Counted from the stretch's first letter, positions 15,239-24,407 are shown. The stretch: DNA of 42,649 nt from Candidatus Cloacimonadota bacterium (GCA_018400535.1 JAGYMQ010000077.1:1-42649), one strand, 5' to 3'. Notes: generated by a model from the letters alone, not told the origin. Translations and numbers: made by a program.

Positions 15239-18200
15239 ATGAAACAAAAATTGATCGTTTTTCTTGTGATTCTATTTTATGGAAGTTTGTTTTCCTTGCA
15301 GACTACAAATTTCACAGAAACTGATGGGATAATTCAGAGTGATAAGATACTTGATGTTTTCTATTACAATACGCAAAATGATAATATTGCAGATAACTGG
15401 CGGACAGATAATTCTCTTAGCTGGTATAATGAGCCAGCAAATCCCAGCGATGAATTCACGGGAACTATAGATAACAATCGCTGGCAATCGATGGGAGATG
15501 TAACGCTTTCTGACGGAATTGTGGAATATTCGGGAAGCTGCTCCTATTCAATTGATGGCACACCAACGAACGGTGCTTTATATTCTCAAGGCAAATGGAA
15601 TTTCAGCGGAGATTTCAATATCCAAATAAGTTACAGCGATTTCGTTGCTGATAATGGAAGTGGGATCAGGCTGGAAATCAAAGATGATGGACTTCCTCAA
15701 AATTATTTTCTCTTCGTGGAAAGAGTCGTGCAAAATGATGGAACACATCAATATTGCCGAAATGACCACAATAATAATTTTGCTTCGGTCAATACTGCAG
15801 CGACCGAAGGAAGATTGCGCATTGAGAGATCGGGCACAAATGTAACGACATATTATGGTTATTGGGACGAAGGTTCTGGCGTGGATGAAGATCGTTGGAA
15901 ATGGACAACAATTGGTTCTGCATTAAATTTCGGTGATCATGATATTTACGTGAAAATTTTCACCGTGGGAACTGATAACGAAAAGTCAGTTGCTGTCGAT
16001 GTCGATAATTTTATCGCTTCATTTTCTGCAGGAAGCTGTAATTTTACTAATCTTGGTAGCAATTCCAGAAGCACAACTAAAGCATTTCCTGAACAAACCA
16101 TTCTTGTTGCAACTGATAAAGGATTAGATATCATCGATGCTTCTGATAACACATTGTGGATGAGGTTTAAAAATTATGATAAAGATCGCAACGATGCTGA
16201 AGATCAAAATATGGTCGTAGATACTTTGAATACGATCTTTGCTTTGAACGGAAGGATCTATTGTGGAGCTTATGAAGGTTATATGGCTGGATTAGGCGTA
16301 ATAGATTTCACTCAGGATAAATGCTGGTTTTATGATTCTCACATTGAAGATGGAACAGGCTGGGATTGTCTGGCTGATATTTCTGAAAGGAATATGCATC
16401 GAGGATGGACAGACAATTCCAGCACCTATACACAGATACAAAGTTATGAAGTTTATGACATCAGTGTAAAAGTGATCGATGATGGTAGAGCAGAAAAAAC
16501 TTTTGTTGCTCTGGGACAAGGTGTGTCTGAAGGTGGTTCTAATTCATCAGTGTGTGTTGTAAATATCGATGATAATTCTGCGAGTTATGACATTATTCAA
16601 GGTTATAGCGATCCAGTGATCTCAGTGGATTTTGGAATAAATGATTATCTCTATTATATGACGAGAAGCAGATTGCATAATTCTTATACAGATTATCAGA
16701 ATTCGGGAGAATTTGTTCCAGATAATTCCGTCTCGATCGCTACGCCGACTGATCGCGTGGGAGCCGAACTGGTTACTTCTGATGCAAATCTTTTTATCGC
16801 TGAAAAAGATATTATCACACCTCTGAATTCTGGGTCTGCTACCAGAAGAGCACTATCAGATTTCTCCATTCAAACCACTTATAATGTTTCTCCTTCTTCA
16901 ATTTTGTGGGGTTCTTCTTCCTGCTCTGCTCTGGCTACAAATAATAATGCACTTTTTATCGCCACGAATCACAGTTCGGAAGGCAGGATCTATGTCGTTG
17001 GATTGACTGCTCCAGACGATGATCAGGTGCGTGGAGAATTTAATTATCCCTCAATTCTCTCATCACCTGATATTGCTGGAATAACTTTTGGTTCTGCAAC
17101 TGATGAAGAAAATCTTTTTGTCTTTTATGGAAACAACTCTGGTTTGACCAGAATTGTTGGCAACGATGCAGAGCTTACTATGCAAGAACCTTTCGAAGGA
17201 GAAATACGTCATCAATTTACTGATGGAAATGCTTTTACCTATGATTTTGCTAATGTCACTTTGACGCTTGATCCTGCTGATGCTCGCGCTGAATATGGAG
17301 AGATAGCTGTCACCCTATATAATGATGCACCAAACGTGCAAAATCCTGATAACGCGATCGAAAGCTGGTTCGAAATCGAGGCAGAAACTGGTTTTGACGC
17401 ATTACCACTTGATGTAAGATTTGAGATCGATGAAACCATCGCTCCTGTCGGATCAGATAATCTAATACTTTTCTCTTCTGAAACTGCTTTACCTGGAAGT
17501 TGGACAACGCATAATGAAGATCCAGAAGTCACTGTCACAGAATGGCATTATGATGAACAACCCTACTACGTTGATTTCCAAACTAATCATTTTTCTGCAT
17601 GGGGAACTTCTAATGGAAGTGGTGATACTCCATTACCAGTCACTTTATCAAATTTCTATGTCGAATTGCATGAAAATCCAATTTTACACTGGATAACAGA
17701 ATCTGAAACAGAAAATGCCTGTTGGAATATCTATCGTAGCATGTCCACAGATTTGGAAAATGCACTTTGGTTGAATAATAATGAAGTTATCGTCGGACAC
17801 GGCACGACAACTATGTCTTCAGAATATGAATATATGGATAATTATCCTATACAAGGTGGAGTTACTTATTGGTATTGGCTGGAATCGATCGATCTCACTG
17901 GAAACAGCGAACACTTTGGTCCAATCCAGTTAAACATCCCTGAAGGTGGTGGTAATGATGATCCACCCACGATTCCCTATGAATTTGGACTCTTCCAAAA
18001 TTATCCTAATCCTTTCAATCCGAACACAAATATTCGTTTTACTTTGAAAAATGACAGTTTTTGCAAATTGACGATCTTTAATATCAAAGGTGAAAAAGTT
18101 TACACTCTCTTTGATGGTCTGGCAAGCAAAAATCAAATCTACAATTGTGTTTGGAATGGAAAAGATGAGAATGCAAAAAATGTTGGCAATGGAATATATT

Positions 18201-18259
18201 TTTATCGTATCGAAACCGATAATTTTATTTCCACAAAAAAAATGTTAATGATCAAATAA
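15239..18259 (+). CDS. large secreted protein with C-terminal FlgD/T9SS-like sorting domain
   Basis: ATG 15239 is six bases after GGAGG and is preferred over ATG 15233; it gives 1006 residues. A signal peptide ('MKQKLIVFLVILFYGSLFS') is followed by a jelly-roll-like region at about residues 60-265 (starting near 'DEFTGTIDNNRWQSMGD'). That region resembles LamG/DUF1349-type sugar-binding modules. A propeller-like central region ('ILVATDKGLDIIDASDNTLW') comes next, then a fibronectin-like segment. The C-terminal sorting domain begins 'FGLFQNYPNPFNPNTNIRF' and ends 'NGIYFYRIETDNFISTKKM'. It should be exported and either surface-attached or released. It sits alone between a sigma-54 promoter and a terminator, directly after the kinase/regulator pair. 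No catalytic motif was recognised. Confidence 0.85.
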   Translation: MKQKLIVFLVILFYGSLFSLQTTNFTETDGIIQSDKILDVFYYNTQNDNIADNWRTDNSLSWYNEPANPSDEFTGTIDNNRWQSMGDVTLSDGIVEYSGSCSYSIDGTPTNGALYSQGKWNFSGDFNIQISYSDFVADNGSGIRLEIKDDGLPQNYFLFVERVVQNDGTHQYCRNDHNNNFASVNTAATEGRLRIERSGTNVTTYYGYWDEGSGVDEDRWKWTTIGSALNFGDHDIYVKIFTVGTDNEKSVAVDVDNFIASFSAGSCNFTNLGSNSRSTTKAFPEQTILVATDKGLDIIDASDNTLWMRFKNYDKDRNDAEDQNMVVDTLNTIFALNGRIYCGAYEGYMAGLGVIDFTQDKCWFYDSHIEDGTGWDCLADISERNMHRGWTDNSSTYTQIQSYEVYDISVKVIDDGRAEKTFVALGQGVSEGGSNSSVCVVNIDDNSASYDIIQGYSDPVISVDFGINDYLYYMTRSRLHNSYTDYQNSGEFVPDNSVSIATPTDRVGAELVTSDANLFIAEKDIITPLNSGSATRRALSDFSIQTTYNVSPSSILWGSSSCSALATNNNALFIATNHSSEGRIYVVGLTAPDDDQVRGEFNYPSILSSPDIAGITFGSATDEENLFVFYGNNSGLTRIVGNDAELTMQEPFEGEIRHQFTDGNAFTYDFANVTLTLDPADARAEYGEIAVTLYNDAPNVQNPDNAIESWFEIEAETGFDALPLDVRFEIDETIAPVGSDNLILFSSETALPGSWTTHNEDPEVTVTEWHYDEQPYYVDFQTNHFSAWGTSNGSGDTPLPVTLSNFYVELHENPILHWITESETENACWNIYRSMSTDLENALWLNNNEVIVGHGTTTMSSEYEYMDNYPIQGGVTYWYWLESIDLTGNSEHFGPIQLNIPEGGGNDDPPTIPYEFGLFQNYPNPFNPNTNIRFTLKNDSFCKLTIFNIKGEKVYTLFDGLASKNQIYNCVWNGKDENAKNVGNGIYFYRIETDNFISTKKMLMIK

Positions 18260-18284
18260 CCAATACCAATCGATAAAATGCGAG

Positions 18285-18312
18285 AAACAGACGTCTTAGC
18301 AGGCGTCTGTTT
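18285..18312 (+). terminator. rho-independent terminator after the secreted-protein gene
   Basis: AAACAGACG pairs with CGTCTGTTT. The stem can be extended inward by a G-U and a C-G pair around a UUAGCA loop, and it runs into a T-tract. It lies 25 bp after the stop at 18259. Confidence 0.9.
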
Positions 18313-18366
18313 TTTTATTCTATCGGATAAAAATTCTGGCTCTGGGATAATATCAGAATAAAATTA

Positions 18367-18382
18367 TTAACTAATTAGTTAA
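18367..18382. promoter_or_regulatory. perfect 16-bp palindrome, candidate SOS operator 1
   Basis: TTAACTAATTAGTTAA is its own reverse complement and lies just upstream of the TTGACA hexamer of the umuD promoter. LexA boxes differ between phyla, and this may be the local one. A second, related site overlaps the promoter 32 bp downstream. Confidence 0.6.
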
Positions 18383-18390
18383 AATAAAAG

Positions 18391-18417
18391 TTGACACGTT
18401 ATCTCTGTAGTTAATAT
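18391..18417 (+). promoter_or_regulatory. putative promoter of umuD-umuC-dinB
   Basis: TTGACA at 18391-18396 is followed by TAATAT at 18412-18417. The spacing of 15 is short for a standard sigma-70 promoter. It is bracketed and overlapped by the palindromic sites. Confidence 0.45.
18399..18414. promoter_or_regulatory. related imperfect palindrome, candidate SOS operator 2
   Basis: TTATCTCTGTAGTTAA shares 12 of 16 bases with the perfect palindrome at 18367, including the whole right half TAGTTAA. It overlaps the spacer and -10 of the umuD promoter, 32 bp (about three helical turns) from site 1. Confidence 0.45.
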
Positions 18418-18451
18418 TTGCTTTGTAAATGAAAAGCAAGGAGGTAATGAA

Positions 18452-18904
18452 ATGGCTGATAAACTAACATTAGAAACCAAAGTTACGGAAATTTACAGAG
18501 CAAGCGCAGAAATTTCGCTGCCTCGTCCCTTGCTTGCTTCCAACATCTCAGCTGGATTTCCTTCGCCAGCCCAAGATTATATCGAAGACAATCTCGATCT
18601 TAACCAATTTTTGATATCTCATCCTGCTGCCACCTATTTCGTGAAAGTGGAAGGCTATTCTATGATCAATGCCGGAATTTATCCTGATGATATTCTGATC
18701 GTGGATCGTGCTGCTGAACCACTTCACAAAAAAATTGTCATCGCGGTTGTCGATGGCGAACTCACCGTAAAACGTCTTTTCAAAGAAAAAAATAAATGGT
18801 TTTTATTGCCCGATAATGATGAATTCACACCGATCGAGATCACGCGAGAAATGGAAGTTAATATCTGGGGCGTTGTAACTTATGCTATCCACAAAATGAG
18901 GTGA
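18452..18904 (+). CDS. umuD: UmuD-type self-cleaving subunit of DNA polymerase V
   Basis: S24-family protease-like protein of 150 residues. The cleavage site is Ala34-Gly35 in 'NISAGFPSPAQDY'. The catalytic Ser70 lies in 'EGYSMINAG' and Lys107 in 'GELTVKRL'. The block 'DLNQFLISHPAATYFVK' is very close to classical UmuD. No DNA-binding helix-turn-helix precedes it, so it is UmuD and not LexA. On DNA damage, RecA filaments would trigger cleavage to UmuD', which joins UmuC. GGAGG precedes the ATG. umuC starts three bases after its stop, so the two are coupled. Candidate SOS operators lie 35-85 bp upstream. Confidence 0.94.
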   Translation: MADKLTLETKVTEIYRASAEISLPRPLLASNISAGFPSPAQDYIEDNLDLNQFLISHPAATYFVKVEGYSMINAGIYPDDILIVDRAAEPLHKKIVIAVVDGELTVKRLFKEKNKWFLLPDNDEFTPIEITREMEVNIWGVVTYAIHKMR

Positions 18905-18907
18905 AGA

Positions 18908-20188
18908 ATGGCAAAAGAGAGAATTGCACTGGTGGATTGCAACAGTTTCTACGCTTCCTGTGAAAAAGTTTTTGCACCACATTTACGAAATAAACCGATC
19001 GGCGTTCTTTCCAATAATGACGGTATTATTGTTGCGCTTTCACCAGAATTGAAAAAATTGGGTGTGAAAAGAGGAACACCAGCGTTCAAGATAAATAAGT
19101 ATTTGATCAAAAAATTTGATATCAGACTTTTTTCTTCCAATTACACGCTCTATGGCGATATGTCTGCCCGTGTGATGAAGACATTGACGCAATTCACTCC
19201 AGAATTGGAAATATATTCTATTGACGAGGCTTTTCTTTCGCTCACCGGTTTTGATCATTTGAATCTCACAGATTATGGAAAAGAGATCAAAAAAATGGTG
19301 AAAAAATGGACAGGCTTACCTGTTTCTGTGGGAATCGGACCGAGTAAAACACTGGCGAAAGTAGCAAATCGTTTTGCCAAAAAACATCGTTTCACGGAAG
19401 GAGTATTTGACATTAGCGATCATCCTGACCGCGAGAAAGTTTTGCGCTGGATCTCAGTAGAAGATATTTGGGGCGTGGGCAGACAATATGCCAAAATGCT
19501 GCGTCGTAATGGAATTACCAATGCTTTCGAACTAACAAAAGCGCCTGACAAATGGATACAAGATAAAATGACAATCGTAGGATTGCGTATGGTGAAAGAG
19601 CTGCGCGGCATTCCCTGTCTTGATCTGGAACTCGATGTTGATCCAAAAAAGGAAATCGTTTCTTCCAAATCCTTCGGCAGAGCTGTCACCTCCTTTCAAG
19701 AAATGAAAGAAGCTGCCGCCGATTATTGCACGCGTGCTGTGGAAAAATTGCGCAGAGACAAACAGGTCGCCTCGCTTTTGATGGTTTTCCTTTCTACAAA
19801 TCGGTTCAAAAATGAACCGCAATATGCCAATTATGCCAGCTTGCATTTACCACTTCCTTCTGCCTATACTCCCGATTTCCTGCACGCAACACACAAAATT
19901 CTCAAAAAGATCTTTCGTCCTGGCTATAAATATAAAAAAGTCGGGATCATGCTGGCAGAGATCACGCATCAAACCAAAGCGCCACTCGATCTTTTCCGTC
20001 CCACGTATCTAGATGATCATCGCAAAATCGTTATGGATTGTATGGACGAGATCAATGAAAAGATGGGCAATCACAAAATGATCTATGCCGCTGCTGGAGT
20101 TTCCAGAAAATGGCAGATGCGACGTGATCATCTAACTCCACATTACACAACAAATTGGCAGGACATTCCCATCGTGCAGGCAAAATGA
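18908..20188 (+). CDS. umuC: translesion DNA polymerase V catalytic subunit UmuC
   Basis: Y-family polymerase of 426 residues, the normal UmuC length. Metal-binding acidic residues are Asp10 ('LVDCNSFYASCE') and Asp106-Glu107 ('YSIDEAF'). Further conserved blocks are 'VLSNNDG' and 'VGIGPSKTLAKVANRFAKK'. The little-finger region and a typical UmuC C-terminus with 'PHYTTNW' are present. It should copy damaged DNA in complex with UmuD'. It sits three bases after umuD and overlaps dinB (TGATG type), so all three are probably made from one damage-inducible transcript. Confidence 0.95.
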   Translation: MAKERIALVDCNSFYASCEKVFAPHLRNKPIGVLSNNDGIIVALSPELKKLGVKRGTPAFKINKYLIKKFDIRLFSSNYTLYGDMSARVMKTLTQFTPELEIYSIDEAFLSLTGFDHLNLTDYGKEIKKMVKKWTGLPVSVGIGPSKTLAKVANRFAKKHRFTEGVFDISDHPDREKVLRWISVEDIWGVGRQYAKMLRRNGITNAFELTKAPDKWIQDKMTIVGLRMVKELRGIPCLDLELDVDPKKEIVSSKSFGRAVTSFQEMKEAAADYCTRAVEKLRRDKQVASLLMVFLSTNRFKNEPQYANYASLHLPLPSAYTPDFLHATHKILKKIFRPGYKYKKVGIMLAEITHQTKAPLDLFRPTYLDDHRKIVMDCMDEINEKMGNHKMIYAAAGVSRKWQMRRDHLTPHYTTNWQDIPIVQAK

Positions 20189-21279
20189 TGAAAAAGATCA
20201 TTCATATTGATATGGATGCATTTTTTGCTGCGGTCGAAATTCGCGATAATCCAGAATATGAAGGAAAACCGTTGATCGTGGGCGGCAAACCGAACAGCCG
20301 AGGTGTTGTTTCCACCTGTTCCTATGAAGCCAGAAAATATGGAATTCATTCAGCGATGCCGAGTTTCAAAGCCTATCAGCTCTGTCCGCATGCTATCTTT
20401 GTGCGTGGCAGATTTGATGCCTATCGCGAAGCTTCGCAGCAGATCAAGGAAATTTTCTTTGATTATACTGATCTCGTCGAACCCGTTTCTATCGATGAAG
20501 CCTATCTTGATGTTACAAAAAATAAAAAAAATATGGCTTCTGCCACAGAAATCGCCAGCGAGATCAGAAAGCGCATCAAGGAGAAAACAAAATTGACGGC
20601 ATCTGCTGGAGTTTCCTACAATAAATTTCTGGCGAAGATCGCTTCTGATCTGGATAAACCAGATGGATTGGTCATCATTCCACCGCATAAAGCCTATCAA
20701 ATTCTGGAAAATTTGCCGATCGGAAAATTTCACGGTATTGGAAAAGCCAGCGAGAAAAAAATGAATGAATTGGGAATTCGAACTGGAAAGAATTTGAAAG
20801 AATGTTCATTATCAGAATTGATCAAACATTTTGGAAAAGTGGGAAGTTATTATTTCAATATTGTGCGCGGTATAGATGAGCGAGAAGTTAAAACAAAAAG
20901 GATCAGGAAATCTTTGGGACACGAGCGCACTTTTAGCAAAGATATTTCCGATATTGCTTCCATGCTAAAGATTTTGGAAAAAATGGCAAAGAAGATCAGC
21001 TTGGAAATGAAAGCAAAAAATTTTCAGGCAAAAACTTTAACTTTAAAGATCAAGTATGCCAATTTTGATTTAATAAGCAGAAGTAAAACGCTTGAAATTC
21101 CTTTTGATAAAGAAAAACCGATCTTTTATCTGGGGAAAAAAATGCTGCTGGAAACTTTGGGTCCCAAATGCAATATCAGACTTCTGGGTCTGACTGTTTC
21201 AAATTTGGTTTGGAATAATGATTCCCGAGATGAGCAGAAACTTTTTTCCTTCTTTACAGACGAGTTACCGGAAATTTGA
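20188..21279 (+). CDS. dinB: DNA polymerase IV (Y-family translesion polymerase)
   Basis: The ORF track starts at TTG 20155 inside umuC, but the conserved N-terminus 'MKKIIHIDMDAFFAAVE' begins at ATG 20188 (or 20185); AGG lies seven bases upstream. Length is 363 residues. Catalytic acidic residues are Asp8 and Asp103-Glu104 ('SIDEAYLDVT'). The steric-gate region 'MDAFFA', 'SYEARKYGIHSAMP' and the helix-hairpin-helix 'FHGIGKASEKKMNELGI' are all present. It is the last gene of the cassette. umuDC and dinB in one operon gives coordinated expression of two different bypass polymerases. A bidirectional terminator follows at 21380. Confidence 0.95.
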   Translation: MKKIIHIDMDAFFAAVEIRDNPEYEGKPLIVGGKPNSRGVVSTCSYEARKYGIHSAMPSFKAYQLCPHAIFVRGRFDAYREASQQIKEIFFDYTDLVEPVSIDEAYLDVTKNKKNMASATEIASEIRKRIKEKTKLTASAGVSYNKFLAKIASDLDKPDGLVIIPPHKAYQILENLPIGKFHGIGKASEKKMNELGIRTGKNLKECSLSELIKHFGKVGSYYFNIVRGIDEREVKTKRIRKSLGHERTFSKDISDIASMLKILEKMAKKISLEMKAKNFQAKTLTLKIKYANFDLISRSKTLEIPFDKEKPIFYLGKKMLLETLGPKCNIRLLGLTVSNLVWNNDSRDEQKLFSFFTDELPEI

Positions 21280-21379
21280 TAAAATTGTTTTTCGGTTCGT
21301 TCAAAAAATATCTTCTAACCAAAAAAATAATTCCAGTTATTAAAGCAAATTAATCCAATCAAGATAGAATAAAGAAAAA

Positions 21380-21402
21380 GCCTGTTTTATGAGAAAACAG
21401 GC
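21380..21402 (-). terminator. bidirectional terminator between dinB and the S1-domain gene
   Basis: GCCTGTTTT and AAAACAGGC form a perfect 9-bp stem with a 5-base loop. On the minus strand TTTTTCTTT follows at once, so it fits best as the terminator of the minus-strand S1 gene. On the plus strand a T-run follows after five bases, so it may also stop dinB transcripts. Confidence 0.85.
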
Positions 21403-21425
21403 AATGATTTTTTAAAGAAGGAAAT

Positions 21426-23063
21426 TTATAATTCAATATCTGTAAAAGGATTATCCTCGCGGATTATTTCTTTTTTAGATTTTTGCTGCTGATAATTTTG
21501 CCAACCATCTTTTTCTCTTCTGGTTTCTGGCATATTGGTCGGCTCTAAAGAAATTCTACGAGCTAATGGATCGATTTTCACAACTTTCAATTTGATCTCC
21601 TCACCTACATTTTTGGATTTCAAAGATAATTTTGCTGCTTTCATTTTGGATGCAGGCAATAAACCAGTCACTCCATCAGCTACTTTTACGAATGTGCCAA
21701 AGCTCACAACATTTTCGATAATGCCGTTGATCACATCACCTTCTTTAACTTCTTCTGCGATCTTATCCCAAGGATTCGGTTGCAATCTTTTCAAAGAAAG
21801 CGAGATCTTTCTCTCGTTCTGATTGATATTTAGGATCTGTGCTTCCACCATTTCTCCTTCATCAACAACTTCAGAAGGATTGGCAATGCGACGACCGTGT
21901 GACATTTCGGAGATCGGGATCAAACCTTCCACACCTGTTTTGATCTCTACAAATGAGCCAAAAGGTAAATTGCGAAGCACTTTGCATTTGACGACATCTC
22001 CTTCATTTAATTCTTTTAGAGCTTTATCCAAAGGATTTTCCTGAAGTGCTTTCATGCTCAAAGATATTTTTTCTTTTTTGATCTTGATCACTTTCGCTTT
22101 TACTTCGTCACCCAGATTCAAAATATCGGAAGGAGAATCAATATGTTCCCAGGAAAATTGTGAAATATGTAGCAATCCATCTATACCACCCAGATCAATG
22201 AAAGCACCAAAATTCGTGAGCCTGATGACCTTGCCAGTTACGATCGAGCCTACTTCAAGCTCTTTCAAAAGTTTCTTTTTCTTCTTCTCGAGTTCTTTTT
22301 TTTGTAGAACCTTGCGTGAAACAACAATATTATTGCCCCGATCCTTGAACTCGATGATCTGAAAATCAAAAGTCTCTCCGATGAATTGTTTCGGTTCTGT
22401 CACGATCTTGATATCGATATGCGAGATCGGACAAAATGTGTGAATGCCAGATATATTAATGATGAAACCACCTTTCGTGATCGATTGCACTTTTCCTTTG
22501 ACAGGAATTTTTTCCTCGTAAGCCTCTCGCAAAACATTCAAATTTACTGTGATCAAGCTCTTGGCGATGACTGTTTCCGTATCGGAATATTTTACGATAT
22601 AGCCTTCTAAACTATCGCCTTTTTTATAGGGAAGTTCACCCTTTTTATCTAAATAATCTTGCTTTTCTGCATAAGCATCTCTTTTGCCACCCAAAGTTAC
22701 AAAAATATATGAATCTGTGATATTGATGATCTCGCCTTTGACCTTATCACCAACTTCCAGCTCTTGCATATTTGCCAGAGAATCTTCCAGCATCTGCTCA
22801 AATTCAGGATCTACTAAAGATTCTTCTTTTTCTTCATCGGTTGAATTTTCTTCAGGCTTTTCTTCTGTGCTTTCTTTGGGTTCTGTTTCAATTACTTCTT
22901 CGGTTGGTTCTTTTTCTGTGGTGGGTTGTTCAAGTTCTTCAGATTCTTGCACGCTCTCTATTGTCTCTGGCTTTTCCTGTGATTTGGTTTCTTCGGCTAT
23001 TTGCTCTTTATCTTGCGCAGTCTTTTTCTCTGAGTTGTTTTGTTCATCACTCATAACTAACAT
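21426..23063 (-). CDS. rpsA: ribosomal protein S1-like RNA-binding protein with five S1 domains
   Basis: Start chosen at ATG 23063 because GGGAG lies seven bases upstream; the track's TTG 23099 has none. This gives 545 residues. The first 100 or so residues are a very acidic low-complexity tract of Glu, Ser and Thr. Five S1 (OB-fold) domains follow at roughly residues 100-170, 185-255, 265-340, 350-425 and 435-510. Good examples are 'GKVIRLTNFGAFIDLGGIDG' and 'VEGLIPISEMSHG'. It should bind mRNA on the 30S subunit. The acidic tail is unusual compared with E. coli S1, which has six domains. It is monocistronic and ends at the terminator at 21380-21402. Confidence 0.88.
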   Translation of the reverse strand: MLVMSDEQNNSEKKTAQDKEQIAEETKSQEKPETIESVQESEELEQPTTEKEPTEEVIETEPKESTEEKPEENSTDEEKEESLVDPEFEQMLEDSLANMQELEVGDKVKGEIINITDSYIFVTLGGKRDAYAEKQDYLDKKGELPYKKGDSLEGYIVKYSDTETVIAKSLITVNLNVLREAYEEKIPVKGKVQSITKGGFIINISGIHTFCPISHIDIKIVTEPKQFIGETFDFQIIEFKDRGNNIVVSRKVLQKKELEKKKKKLLKELEVGSIVTGKVIRLTNFGAFIDLGGIDGLLHISQFSWEHIDSPSDILNLGDEVKAKVIKIKKEKISLSMKALQENPLDKALKELNEGDVVKCKVLRNLPFGSFVEIKTGVEGLIPISEMSHGRRIANPSEVVDEGEMVEAQILNINQNERKISLSLKRLQPNPWDKIAEEVKEGDVINGIIENVVSFGTFVKVADGVTGLLPASKMKAAKLSLKSKNVGEEIKLKVVKIDPLARRISLEPTNMPETRREKDGWQNYQQQKSKKEIIREDNPFTDIEL

Positions 23064-23292
23064 ATTTCTTACTCCCGTAATATACTGATTTTGTGACAAA
23101 AAGAAATCCCCGCTTTCTTTGTCCAGAAATATTTTGTTTTAATCAATATTAATGTTTTTCTATACTTTTTTAAAATTTTTCAAAATTTCCAAATCCTAAA
23201 AAATGAAATGGATCTTTTTTTTTTGGTTGACACAAAATAGATGATCTATTCTTCTCTGTTAAAATTTGTAAAAAAAATTGTTTGGAGGAAAT

Positions 23293-24366
23293 ATGAAAAA
23301 AGTGATCAGTTTCTTTGTTGTTTTTGTTTTTGTTAGCTTCCTGTTTGCTGAAGAAGAAAAAAGTCTGGATCAAACGCTGGAAGAACTTTCAGGTCAGGCT
23401 GCCAAAGAATATGTTCGTCCGATCGTTTCAGCTTTTGGCACAAATTTGAATGGCGGCTGGTTTCATAAAGCACCAAAATCAAAATTCCTTAATATTGATG
23501 TGGAATTTGCAATGGTCTTCATGGGAACGACTTTCCCCGATGATGCAAAAGATTTTAACGTGGAAGGAGATTTCCGTTTCACAGAATCTCAGGCAGAAAA
23601 ATACTTAACACAGGATTTTGCCGGTACTCCGGAATTGCAAAATATTTTAATCGATGGGATCATCAATCAGGATTTTACTGTAGGTATGTCTGGTCCTACC
23701 ATTGTTGGTTCTGCTGAAGATAGCATTAGAATCGACTTTGAAGGTTATGATATTCAGTATATTAGTCCTTATACTGGACAAGATACAACGTCGACATTAG
23801 GAGCTTTAGCAATACCCTTGCCGGTCACCGGTCTTTTAGAAGATGCCAGCATGCTTCCCCTTTTCACACCGCAGCTCGCTGTGGGAACGCTTTATGGAAC
23901 GAAGCTGGCTTTCCGTTATTTGCCGCCATTTGATCTTGGTGACGAATTAGGAGAATTCAATTATTGGGGAATCGGCATTCAGCATAATCCTAAAGCCTAT
24001 ATTTTCTTTCCTGTACCGATCGATGTTTGTCTTTCATTTTTCACGCAACAGATGGATCTGGGAAATTATATCACGGCAAAAGCTTCGACTTTTGGGCTGA
24101 ACGTTAGCAAACAATTTGGCCTGAAAATGTTCAATATCACACCTTATGCTGGATTGATGTATGAAACATCTACGATGGAATTTTCCTATCAATACTTGAT
24201 CTCAGATGATATCGATCCAATGAATATCAATTTTGAATTAGAAGGTGAAAACAATTATCGCCTCACCATCGGTTCTTCTTTCAAGCTGGGGATGTTCCAT
24301 CTCAATGCTGATTATAACATTGGTGACTACAATTCGTTCACAGCAGGATTCGGCGTTGCTTTCTAA
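23293..24366 (+). CDS. outer-membrane protein, DUF6588-like
   Basis: ATG 23293 follows GGAGGAA and starts a signal peptide ('MKKVISFFVVFVFVSFLFAEE'). The 357-residue protein has 'YVRPIVSAFGTNLNGGWFHKA', a motif I associate with DUF6588 outer-membrane proteins of Bacteroidota; this is recalled, not searched. The second half alternates polar and hydrophobic residues ('FGLKMFNITPYAGLMYE') and ends 'FTAGFGVAF', with the terminal Phe typical of barrels. A TTGACA lies at 23227-23232, but its -10 is unclear. It is divergent from the S1 gene. Function unknown. Confidence 0.78.
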   Translation: MKKVISFFVVFVFVSFLFAEEEKSLDQTLEELSGQAAKEYVRPIVSAFGTNLNGGWFHKAPKSKFLNIDVEFAMVFMGTTFPDDAKDFNVEGDFRFTESQAEKYLTQDFAGTPELQNILIDGIINQDFTVGMSGPTIVGSAEDSIRIDFEGYDIQYISPYTGQDTTSTLGALAIPLPVTGLLEDASMLPLFTPQLAVGTLYGTKLAFRYLPPFDLGDELGEFNYWGIGIQHNPKAYIFFPVPIDVCLSFFTQQMDLGNYITAKASTFGLNVSKQFGLKMFNITPYAGLMYETSTMEFSYQYLISDDIDPMNINFELEGENNYRLTIGSSFKLGMFHLNADYNIGDYNSFTAGFGVAF

Positions 24367-24407
24367 TATTTTACCTAAACTCTATTCTGCAAATTAGTTG
24401 TTAGCTT

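Noticed and set aside
22684-23088. Ser-rich 134-residue plus-strand ORF
   Set aside because: Reverse-frame reading of the acidic Glu/Ser tract of the S1 protein.
23227-23252. TTGACA...TATTCT as promoter of the DUF6588-like gene
   Set aside because: Spacing of 14 and a weak -10; not strong enough to annotate.
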